From an uncultured Hungatella sp. (GTDB lineage: Bacteria; Bacillota; Clostridia; Lachnospirales; Lachnospiraceae), in contig CAJTUV010000052.1 of assembly GCA_910579515.1 (NCBI GenBank), positions 1 to 17,014 of the forward strand: a stretch of 17,014 nucleotides of DNA, written 5' to 3'. The notes under the pieces are model-generated. The model did not search any database and had not been told where the DNA came from. It was given only the letters and a program-made list of their open reading frames with translations. Made by a program: the position numbers and the translations under genes. Below are positions 1 through 6,601 of the stretch, in pieces. The stretch's first letter is position 1. Each line of letters begins with the position of its first letter.

Positions 1-25
1 AATTTCTTTTGATTTTTTCAATTAT

Positions 26-1612
26 CTACTTGACTTTTAATAGTTGGTCTTTCTGAATGCCGCAGCCCATGACCTGAGTCATGGTCATGCCTGTAATACC
101 CAGGTTATTTAAGGCCTTTTTCAGGCTTTCAAAGCGCGACAGTTTTGCTATGATGACTACCTTGTAGATGCCAGTAGAAGAAGCGGCTATGGGCGCTTTT
201 ACAACTGGAACCGCAGCATTTTTCTGGAAGTCGGAACTGGTAGCATAGTCGTCGTTTCCTAAGTCTGTGTTTTCATTGATTTCCATAGTCATGGTGTTGG
301 AAATATCCATGATGGAGAAGCCTGCATAGGCAGAGGGAAGGCCGTGTTCAGTGGCATCCAGGCCCACGATCTCTTCTTCCTGAGAAACGCGGAGGCCAAA
401 GACCGCTTTGATTGCCAAAAATGTGAGGAAAATGGTGACACCAGTGTAAGCAATAATCGAAATCATGCCCACAACTTGAATGCCGAGAAGCTGAAAGCCG
501 CCGCCATAGAATAATCCGGTTCCTGCAATCTGATTTGCACCATAGGAGACGCCGTCACCAAAGCCTCTTGCAAAGGCAGGAGCAGTATCCGTTGCGAACA
601 ATCCTACAGCCACAGTTCCCCAGATACCATTCATCATGTGAACAGCGACAGCGCCTACAGGGTCGTCTATATGTAGTTTTTGATCCAGAAACCATACACC
701 GAATACCACAAGGAGACCAGCTACAGAACCGATAACAATAGAACCCAGGGCATCTGTGACGTCGCAGGAGGCAGTAATGGCTACCAGGCCTGCAAGAGAA
801 GCGTTTAAACACATAGAGATATCAGGTTTGCCATATTTTATCCAGGTAAAGGTCATACAGACCACAGTTGCAATGGCTGGCGCAATGGTAGTGGTGACAA
901 AGATAGAGCCAAGTTCCGCAACGGAGACAGCAGCTGCGCCATTAAACCCATACCAGCCTAACCATAGAATAAACACGCCCAGAGCACCAATCGGAAGGTT
1001 ATGGCCTGGAAAGGCGTTTACTTTTGTTACCTTACCGCTTTTATTCCTGGAAAATTTGCCGATGCGGGGCCCCAGCATCCATGCGCCAATGAGAGCGCAG
1101 ATACCGCCTACCATATGGATACAGGTGGAACCGGCGAAATCATGAAAGCCCATCTGGGCCAGCCATCCGCCTCCCCATACCCAATGAGCTTCAATGGGGT
1201 AGATAAGGCCGGAGATTACCGCAGAGTATACGCAGTAGGACAGAAATCGGGTTCGTTCTGCCATTGCGCCAGAAACGATCGTAGCTGTGGTGGCACAGAA
1301 CACCAGGTTGAACACAAAGTTGGACCAGTCAAAGCTCTCATAGGCTGTGAAAATATCAAATCCAGGCTTTCCCAGGAGTCCTAACAAATCTTCTCCCAGA
1401 AGCAGGGAAAAACCGATAATGATAAACATTACAGTGCCGATGCAGAAATCCATCAGATTTTTCATAATGATATTCCCTGCGTTTTTTGCTCTGGTGAATC
1501 CTGTTTCTACCATAGCAAAACCAGCCTGCATCCAGAAAACCAGGGCTGCGCCGATTAAAAACCATACGCCAAAGATACTGCTGTTTACAAATTCCGTAAA
1601 TTCTATTGACAT
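26..1612 (-). CDS. amt: Ammonium transporter with C-terminal PII-like tail
   Basis: Membrane channel of the Amt/MEP/Rh family, moving ammonium into the cell. Counting from the upstream ATG at 1618, hallmarks are visible: the periplasmic gate Phe107, Asp160 in HDFAGSTCIH, the pore twin histidines His168 and His327 (VHMMNG), and Phe225 in GWYGFNG. About eleven hydrophobic segments span residues 15-408. A roughly 70-residue polar linker then leads to a PII-like segment (about 483-524) that stops early. Two in-frame ATGs exist. AGAGG at 1621-1625 is 2 bases from the ATG at 1618 but 8 bases from the ATG at 1612, so the latter is chosen (528 aa). It lies 87 bp downstream of glnN, the usual partner for ammonium assimilation. 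The family assignment is sure; the exact start is less so. Confidence 0.95.
   Translation of the reverse strand: MSIEFTEFVNSSIFGVWFLIGAALVFWMQAGFAMVETGFTRAKNAGNIIMKNLMDFCIGTVMFIIIGFSLLLGEDLLGLLGKPGFDIFTAYESFDWSNFVFNLVFCATTATIVSGAMAERTRFLSYCVYSAVISGLIYPIEAHWVWGGGWLAQMGFHDFAGSTCIHMVGGICALIGAWMLGPRIGKFSRNKSGKVTKVNAFPGHNLPIGALGVFILWLGWYGFNGAAAVSVAELGSIFVTTTIAPAIATVVCMTFTWIKYGKPDISMCLNASLAGLVAITASCDVTDALGSIVIGSVAGLLVVFGVWFLDQKLHIDDPVGAVAVHMMNGIWGTVAVGLFATDTAPAFARGFGDGVSYGANQIAGTGLFYGGGFQLLGIQVVGMISIIAYTGVTIFLTFLAIKAVFGLRVSQEEEIVGLDATEHGLPSAYAGFSIMDISNTMTMEINENTDLGNDDYATSSDFQKNAAVPVVKAPIAASSTGIYKVVIIAKLSRFESLKKALNNLGITGMTMTQVMGCGIQKDQLLKVK
29..172 (-). other. Truncated PII (GlnB/GlnK-like) domain fused to Amt
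   Basis: Residues 483-524 of the Amt protein look like the first beta-alpha-beta unit of a PII signal protein: GIYKVVIIAKLSRFESLK, then ALNNLGITGMTMTQVMGCG and IQK. Known PII proteins run about 110 residues, with the nucleotide-sensing T-loop following the G.G.QKG motif. Here the reading frame ends seven residues after QK, at a TAG at 26-28. The other two forward frames also hit stops within about 15 codons, so no single frameshift restores the domain. The last residues, LLKVK, stop, then IIEK, faintly resemble the LLPKVKIE strand that follows the T-loop, which would fit a T-loop deletion plus a nonsense change. That last point is speculative. Confidence 0.6.
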
Positions 1613-1651
1613 CGTCATTTCCTCTTTTCTTTTTTATGATCTGGTAATGAG

Positions 1652-1684
1652 AAAGGCGCCTTCCTTTTTAGGAAGCGCGCCTTT
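1652..1684 (-). promoter_or_regulatory. Hairpin in the glnN-amt gap (leader motif copy A)
   Basis: On the minus strand AAAGGCGC (1677-1684) pairs with GCGCCTTT (1652-1659). Inside it, after one bulged base, CTTCC pairs with GGAAG around a TAAAAA loop. The outer flanks CTGGT (1691-1695) and ACCAG (1642-1646) can also pair. Unlike the two sister hairpins upstream of glnN and purF, no T tract follows on the minus strand. It is therefore not a classical terminator and may be a partial terminator, a processing or stability element, or a leader for a separate amt transcript. Confidence 0.65.
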
Positions 1685-1698
1685 GCACTGACCAGGTG

Positions 1699-1704
1699 GT
1701 TATA
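1699..1704 (-). promoter_or_regulatory. Candidate -10 element for amt, overlapping glnN stop
   Basis: TATAAC (5 of 6 to consensus) on the minus strand includes the TAA stop of glnN. The six bases 17 bp upstream are a poor -35. The main support is geometry: 12 bp separate it from the GCAAAGGCG motif, against 12 bp for glnN and 13 bp for purF. Weak on its own. Confidence 0.3.
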
Positions 1705-3796
1705 CATAAAACAGTATCTCGGAATAGCTGGGATAAGGAAGCGCATCTGCAGGAAGCAGGACTTCCATTGCGTCTGCCAGGCTGCGGACAGCGTCCATGT
1801 CGGCAAGAATCGTCTCATGATAAAATTTTGAGGCAGCCAGCGGATCGGTCATAGATTCAGCCGCAGCAGTATCGTTTTCCAGTTTTTCCTCCAGAACGGA
1901 AATCTTTTCATAGCCTTCTGAGAGCTTGGTGATCAGAGCAAGCTCTCTGGTACAGGAAAGATTTACGACGTTCTTTCTGTCTGCCACTGTGCAGGCAACC
2001 TTGTCTGCATAAGCTAAAAGAGCAGGAAGGAAATCCCGGCGGATCATGTCTGACAGAGTTTTGGCTTCAATATGAAGGGTTTTAGAGTAGTTCTCCAGAA
2101 GAATTTCATATCTGGAAGTAATCTCGGTCTCTGTAAAGATATGATGTAAAATAAACAGATCTTTATTTTTCTGGTCAATAAAGCATGGAAGGGCTTCAGG
2201 GGTGGATTTCAGATTCGGAAGACCCCGTTTTGCAGCCTCTTTTACCCATTCTTCAGAATAACCGTTGCCGTTAAAGATGATTTTTTTGTGCGTTTTCAGT
2301 GTATCTTTCACAAGTGTGTGGACAGCTTCTTCCATCTTGTCAGAGGATACGTCTTGCAAGGCCTCATAAAACTGCCTTAAAGACTCTGCCACAGCGGTGT
2401 TTAAGACCACGTTAGGGCCTGCAATGGAGAGAGAGGAACCCAGCATCCGAAATTCAAATTTATTGCCGGTGAAGGCAAAGGGAGAGGTACGGTTGCGGTC
2501 TGTGGTGTCCTTGGAGAAATGGGGCAGCACGGCGGTATTGATGTTTATTTGTTCCGCCACAGGCTTTTTGAAAAATTCATCTTTTTCAATGGACTCTAAA
2601 ACTGCGGTGAGTTCGTCGCCAAGGAAGATAGAGACAATGGCCGGAGGAGCCTCGTTAGCGCCCAGGCGGTGATCATTGCCGGGAGTGGCCACAGACAGTC
2701 TCATCAGGTCAGCGTATTCGTCCACAGCCTTAATAACAGCGACTAAAAATACAAGAAATTGAATATTTTTTTCAGGTGTGTCGCCTGGAGCCAGCAGATT
2801 TTCTCCAGTATTGGTGGTCATAGACCAGTTGTTATGTTTGCCGGAACCATTGATGCCCTCAAAGGGCTTTTCATGGAGCAGACAGACCAAATCATGTTTA
2901 TCTGCCAGCCGCTTCATCATCTCCATGGTAAGCTGGTTGTGATCTACAGCCACGTTTGCAGTAGAAAAGACTGGCGCCAGCTCGTGCTGGGCAGGGGCCA
3001 CTTCGTTGTGTTTGGTCTTTGCCGGAATCCCCAGTTTCCACAGCTCTTCGTCCAGTTCATGCATGAAAGCGGCTACCCTGGGCTTTAAAGAACCGAAATA
3101 GTGATCTTCCATTTCCTGACCTTTAGGCGGTTTGGCGCCAAGAAGAGTTCTTCCGGTAAAGATTAAGTCACGGCGTTTGGCATAATCCTCTTTTTTGATG
3201 AGAAAATATTCCTGTTCAGGTCCTACGGTGGTGGACACGCTGGTAACCTCTGTTTTTCCAAGCAGATGTAAAACCTTGACGGCCTCCAGATTCAGGGCTT
3301 CCATGGAGCGCAGAAGAGGTGTCTTCTTATCCAGGGCTTCTCCGCTGTAAGAGCAGAAAGCAGTAGGGATGTACAAGGTTTTATCTTTTACAAAGGCTGG
3401 TGAAGTAGGGTCCCAGTCTGTGTAGCCTCTGGCTTCAAAAGTGGCGCGGAGGCCGCCAGAGGGGAACGAGGAGGCATCAGGCTCGCCTTTTACCAGCTCT
3501 CTTCCAGAAAATTCCATGAGAACTTCTCCGTCTGGAGTTGGAGAGATAAAACTGTCATGTTTTTCCGCAGTAAAGCCAGTCATAGGCTGGAACCAGTGGG
3601 TGAAGTGCGTGGCCCCCTGTTCTACCGCCCATTCCTTCATTGCAACTGCAACGGAATTGGCTACGTCAAGCTCCAGATGAGTGCCATTTTCAATGGTCTT
3701 GCGCAACGCCTTGTAGACGTCTTTTGGAAGCTTTTTTTTCATGACCTTGTCATTAAATACGAGACTTCCATAGATTTCCGGTATGTTCTTTGCCAT
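1700..3796 (-). CDS. glnN: Glutamine synthetase type III
   Basis: ATP-dependent ligase that joins ammonium to glutamate to make glutamine in the cytoplasm. At 698 residues it matches the large GSIII class (about 700) and is far longer than GSI (about 450). GSIII-like features include the N-terminal block HWFQPMTGFTAEKHDSF (about 67-83) and FPSGGLRATFEARG (about 111-124). The catalytic core shows the metal-binding-type block GPEQEYFL (192-199), KHNEVAPAQHELAP (262-275) and the ATP/glutamate block GINGSGKHNNWS (314-325). The start ATG has AAAGGAGA at 3805-3812, about 8-9 bases away. It is transcribed divergently from purF and is first in line with amt, suggesting joint response to nitrogen supply. 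Its leader has a terminator-like hairpin. No GlnR or GlnB gene is visible in the window. Confidence 0.97.
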   Translation of the reverse strand: MAKNIPEIYGSLVFNDKVMKKKLPKDVYKALRKTIENGTHLELDVANSVAVAMKEWAVEQGATHFTHWFQPMTGFTAEKHDSFISPTPDGEVLMEFSGRELVKGEPDASSFPSGGLRATFEARGYTDWDPTSPAFVKDKTLYIPTAFCSYSGEALDKKTPLLRSMEALNLEAVKVLHLLGKTEVTSVSTTVGPEQEYFLIKKEDYAKRRDLIFTGRTLLGAKPPKGQEMEDHYFGSLKPRVAAFMHELDEELWKLGIPAKTKHNEVAPAQHELAPVFSTANVAVDHNQLTMEMMKRLADKHDLVCLLHEKPFEGINGSGKHNNWSMTTNTGENLLAPGDTPEKNIQFLVFLVAVIKAVDEYADLMRLSVATPGNDHRLGANEAPPAIVSIFLGDELTAVLESIEKDEFFKKPVAEQININTAVLPHFSKDTTDRNRTSPFAFTGNKFEFRMLGSSLSIAGPNVVLNTAVAESLRQFYEALQDVSSDKMEEAVHTLVKDTLKTHKKIIFNGNGYSEEWVKEAAKRGLPNLKSTPEALPCFIDQKNKDLFILHHIFTETEITSRYEILLENYSKTLHIEAKTLSDMIRRDFLPALLAYADKVACTVADRKNVVNLSCTRELALITKLSEGYEKISVLEEKLENDTAAAESMTDPLAASKFYHETILADMDAVRSLADAMEVLLPADALPYPSYSEILFYV

Positions 3797-3825
3797 AAGG
3801 TAAATCTCCTTTCATACAAAGATTG

Positions 3826-3871
3826 AAAAAACAGTAAAGGCGCCTCGGACAGGAAAGTCCAAAGCGCCTTT
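3826..3871 (-). terminator. Terminator-like hairpin in the glnN leader (motif copy B)
   Basis: Minus-strand AAAGGCGC (3864-3871) pairs with GCGCCTTT (3836-3843). TTTGGAC pairs with GTCCGAG inside it, allowing G-T pairs, giving a 15-bp stem with a six-base TTTCCT loop. Six Ts (3826-3831) follow after ACTG. The hairpin begins about 8 bases after the predicted start of the glnN transcript and lies before the ribosome binding site. On this strand no gene ends upstream of it, so it can only act on the glnN leader. Attenuation is inferred; the slightly offset T tract may make it leaky. Confidence 0.7.
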
Positions 3872-3885
3872 GCTCTACGGACGGT

Positions 3886-3914
3886 AGTTTACTAAAAAAG
3901 ATTTTGATTGTCAA
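3886..3914 (-). promoter_or_regulatory. glnN promoter
   Basis: Perfect -35 TTGACA (3909-3914), 17-bp spacer, then TAAACT (3886-3891, 4 of 6 to consensus) on the minus strand. The predicted start is near 3879, about 83 bases before the glnN ATG. The weaker -10 and the hairpin just downstream suggest regulated output. Confidence 0.75.
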
Positions 3915-3952
3915 TCCCTAAATTAAAAAAATTTACTCTTGGCAAAAACTGG

Positions 3953-3982
3953 TTGACAAGTCCGTGGGCAGGGGAGTATAGT
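3953..3982 (+). promoter_or_regulatory. purF-carAB-gltBD operon promoter
   Basis: Perfect -35 TTGACA (3953-3958), 18-bp spacer and TATAGT (3977-3982, 5 of 6 to consensus). The predicted start is near 3989-3991, about 80 bases before the purF ATG. Its -35 lies 38 bp from the -35 of the divergent glnN promoter across an AT-rich spacer (AAATT and AATTT flanking an A run), where one regulator could act on both. Confidence 0.8.
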
Positions 3983-3997
3983 ACATAGCAAAAAGGC

Positions 3998-4038
3998 AAA
4001 GGCGTCTTGGGTATTCGTACTCAGAGACGCCTTTTTTT
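3998..4038 (+). terminator. Leader terminator/attenuator before purF (motif copy C)
   Basis: AAAGGCGTCT (3998-4007) pairs perfectly with AGACGCCTTT (4025-4034). Past one bulged G, TGGGTA pairs with TACTCA around a TTCG tetraloop (4014-4017). Seven Ts (4032-4038) follow directly. This is a textbook intrinsic terminator placed about 8 bases after the predicted start of the operon transcript and 30 bp before the purF ATG. The upstream genes are on the opposite strand, so it cannot be their terminator. It is best read as an attenuator of the purF operon. Confidence 0.85.
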
Positions 4039-4068
4039 AGTTTAACTGGCAGGATTTGGAGGTTTGCT

Positions 4069-5493
4069 ATGAGTATACATGAAGAGTGTGGAATATTGGG
4101 GATTATGGGGACTTCGGGAATGCAGGTGGCTCATATGGCATATTATGGTTTGTATGCTTTACAGCATCGGGGCCAGGAAAGCTGCGGCATGGTGATCAAT
4201 GATGACGGCGTGTTCTTTTCCCACAAGGATTTGGGACTGGTCAGCCAGGTGTTTTCGGCAGACGCCCTTTCCAGGCTTCCAAGAGGAGGTATGGCTGTAG
4301 GACATGTGCGGTATGGGACCACAGGGGAAACAAGCCGCCGGAACTGTCAACCCATTGAGGTGAACCATCAGAAGGGAAAAATGGCCCTTGCCCATAACGG
4401 AAACTTAAGCAACGCAGCCAGTTTGCGCAGTCAGCTTGAGCTGTCAGGGGCAATTTTTCACACCACAAGCGATACGGAAATTATCTCATATATTGTGACA
4501 AGAGAGCGTTTGAAAGCGCCCTCTATTGAAGAGGCGCTTAACAGAGCTATGGAATCTCTGGAGGGTGCTTATTCTTTGATTCTCATGTCTGCCCAGAAGC
4601 TGATTGGAGCCAGAGATCCCTTTGGCTTTCGGCCTCTTTGCTATGGAAGGACGTCTGAGGGAGTCTATGTATTGGCTTCGGAAAGCTGTGCTTTAAAAGC
4701 CATTGGCGCCAAGTTTATTCGGGATGTGGAGCCTGGAGAGATTTTGGTATTTGGTCCTGACGGTGTGATTTCGAACAGGGATCACTGTAAAAAGAAGCCA
4801 GAGAAGCTATGCGTGTTTGAATACATTTATTTTGCCAGGCCGGACTCCGTTTTGGATGGTACTTCGGTCCATGAGGCGCGGATACGGGCTGGGAAAGTTT
4901 TGGCAAAACGATATCCGACACAGGCAGACCTTGTGATCGGCGTGCCGGATTCCGGTTTGGATGCAGCCTTGGGTTTTAGTATGGAATCCCAAATTCCTTA
5001 TGGAATCGGCCTGATTAAAAACAAATATATTGGAAGAACTTTTATTTCACCTGGACAGGATATGAGACTGGACCAGGTGAGGATAAAATTAAGCGCGATT
5101 GAGGAATCTGTGAGAGAAAAACGAATCGTTTTGGTGGATGATTCGATTGTCAGAGGGACCACAAGCGGGCGGATAGTAAATTTGCTTCGGGAGGCTGGAG
5201 CCAGGGAAATTCATATGCGCATCTCCGCGCCGCCGTTTCTTCATCCCTGCTATTATGGAACAGATATTGACTCCAGTGAGAATTTGATTGCCTGCAGACA
5301 CAGTGTGGAGGAAATCGCAGAAATTATCGGCGCAGACAGTTTAGGATATCTTCCTGTGTCAGAGCTTTCGGTTTTGACTGGAAACTGCGGGTACTGCAGC
5401 GCATGTTTTGATGGGGATTATCCTACGGCTGTCCCTGACGATACCAGGAAAGACCGGTTTGAGAAGAGGCTTTCAGAAAAAAGGACTTTATAG
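4069..5493 (+). CDS. purF: Amidophosphoribosyltransferase
   Basis: Catalyses the committed step of purine synthesis: PRPP plus glutamine gives phosphoribosylamine, glutamate and pyrophosphate. The N-terminal class II (Ntn) glutaminase domain starts at Cys7 (EECGILGI), which would be exposed by removing a six-residue propeptide. Glutamine-site blocks follow: HRGQESCG (33-40), GHVRYGTTG (78-86) and HNGNLSN (109-115). The phosphoribosyltransferase domain carries the PRPP motif VLVDDSIVRGTTSGR (354-368). Cysteines at 248, 394, 443 and 446 (CSAC) fit the Fe-S ligands of Bacillus-type PurF, implying an oxygen-sensitive enzyme suited to an anaerobe. GGAGG (4058-4062) lies 6 bases before the ATG. At 474 aa it is full length. 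It is unusual in leading an operon with carAB and gltBD, with no other pur genes in this window. Confidence 0.97.
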   Translation: MSIHEECGILGIMGTSGMQVAHMAYYGLYALQHRGQESCGMVINDDGVFFSHKDLGLVSQVFSADALSRLPRGGMAVGHVRYGTTGETSRRNCQPIEVNHQKGKMALAHNGNLSNAASLRSQLELSGAIFHTTSDTEIISYIVTRERLKAPSIEEALNRAMESLEGAYSLILMSAQKLIGARDPFGFRPLCYGRTSEGVYVLASESCALKAIGAKFIRDVEPGEILVFGPDGVISNRDHCKKKPEKLCVFEYIYFARPDSVLDGTSVHEARIRAGKVLAKRYPTQADLVIGVPDSGLDAALGFSMESQIPYGIGLIKNKYIGRTFISPGQDMRLDQVRIKLSAIEESVREKRIVLVDDSIVRGTTSGRIVNLLREAGAREIHMRISAPPFLHPCYYGTDIDSSENLIACRHSVEEIAEIIGADSLGYLPVSELSVLTGNCGYCSACFDGDYPTAVPDDTRKDRFEKRLSEKRTL

Positions 5494-5509
5494 AAAGGAA
5501 GCAAATGGC

Positions 5510-6601
5510 ATGAGATTTTCCAGAAAACTTGTTTTAGAGGATGGACAGGTCTATGAAGGATATGGTTTTGGAGACATGAGGGAACGGGTTTGTGAGCTGG
5601 TTTTTAATACTTCTATGACAGGGTATCAGGAGATATTTTCTGACCCTTCTTATACGGACCAGGGGGTGGTGATGACATACCCTCTTATTGGAAATTATGG
5701 CATGGCTGGGGAGGATTATGAGACAGAAGTTCCAACCATGGGGGCTATGATTGTCCGAGAATACAACGACGAACCTTCCAATTTCCGAAGTGCAGCGACT
5801 CTTTCGGAGAAAATGAAACAGTTTGGAATTCCCGGGATTTGCGGCATTGACACCAGAAAACTGACACGCTCGATTCGGGATTCTGGCAGCAGACTTGGGC
5901 TGATTACAGATGCCAAGACTTCCCTGGAAGATGCAAAAACGAGACTGAGAGAGTATAAAATTCCTCATGACGCTGTTTCCAGAGTCAGCTGTAAAAGGAT
6001 TTGGACTGCTTCTGGAGAAGAAAAGCGGTATCATGTAATTGCCATTGACTGTGGGATGAAGAGGAATATTGTGCGCGCTTTTAATAAGCATGGCTGTAAG
6101 GTTACGGTTGTACCGTGGAATACAGGGGTATCAGAAATAGAAGATTTAAAGCCGGACGGCATTTTTTTGTCCAATGGGCCGGGAAATCCTGTAGATGTAC
6201 AGGAAGTGATTGAAGTAATCAAAAAACTGAGAGGCAGCTATCCGATGTTTGGCATCTGCCTTGGCCATCAGTTGATTTGTCTGGCTTATGGAGCGAAAAC
6301 ATATAAATTAAAGTTTGGGCACAGAGGCGGCAATCATCCTGTCAGAAATCTGAGTACAGGGAAAATTGAGATTACTTCCCAGAACCATTCTTATGCGGTG
6401 GAAGAACAGAGCCTGAAAGGGACAAGGCTTACGACGACTCATGTGAATCTTCTGGATGGGACAGTGGAGGGTGTGGCATGTGAAGAGGACAGGGTGTTTG
6501 GCGTTCAATACCATCCGGAAAGCGCTCCGGGACCTCAGGACAGCGATTATTTATTTGACTGCTTTCTAAAACAAATGGAGGAGGGAAGGGAACATGCCTA
6601 A
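5510..6601 (+). CDS. carA: Carbamoyl phosphate synthase small (glutaminase) subunit
   Basis: Releases ammonia from glutamine and channels it to CarB for carbamoyl phosphate, used in pyrimidine and arginine synthesis. The N-terminal CarA domain (about 1-150) has the typical GYQEIFSDPSYTDQ block (38-51). The class I amidotransferase domain carries the nucleophile Cys250 in GICLGHQ, with His335 and Glu337 in GVQYHPESAPGPQD. The frame is open further upstream into purF, but MRFSRKLVLEDG matches the usual CarA N-terminus, and AAAGGAA (5494-5500) directly after the purF stop serves the ATG at 5510. The length is 363 aa, normal for the family. It lies 16 bp after purF and overlaps carB by 8 bp, so it is operonic. 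Confidence 0.97.
   Translation: MRFSRKLVLEDGQVYEGYGFGDMRERVCELVFNTSMTGYQEIFSDPSYTDQGVVMTYPLIGNYGMAGEDYETEVPTMGAMIVREYNDEPSNFRSAATLSEKMKQFGIPGICGIDTRKLTRSIRDSGSRLGLITDAKTSLEDAKTRLREYKIPHDAVSRVSCKRIWTASGEEKRYHVIAIDCGMKRNIVRAFNKHGCKVTVVPWNTGVSEIEDLKPDGIFLSNGPGNPVDVQEVIEVIKKLRGSYPMFGICLGHQLICLAYGAKTYKLKFGHRGGNHPVRNLSTGKIEITSQNHSYAVEEQSLKGTRLTTTHVNLLDGTVEGVACEEDRVFGVQYHPESAPGPQDSDYLFDCFLKQMEEGREHA

Noticed and set aside
3826..4038. ANTAR (NasR/EutV-type) dual-hairpin antitermination sites
   Set aside because: These need two hairpins with six-base loops having A at position 1 and G at position 4. The loops here are TTTCCT and TTCG, and no matching first hairpin is present.
3797..4068. Glutamine riboswitch (glnA RNA or downstream-peptide motif) in the glnN or purF leader
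   Set aside because: The leaders are too short between predicted start and terminator, and the conserved core of these aptamers could not be placed; a GACGGTAG-like string on the plus strand lies upstream of the purF promoter, so it is not in the purF leader.
5408..5509. Upstream start for carA within purF
   Set aside because: The extra 34 residues do not resemble any CarA N-terminus, and a ribosome binding site right after the purF stop serves the ATG at 5510.
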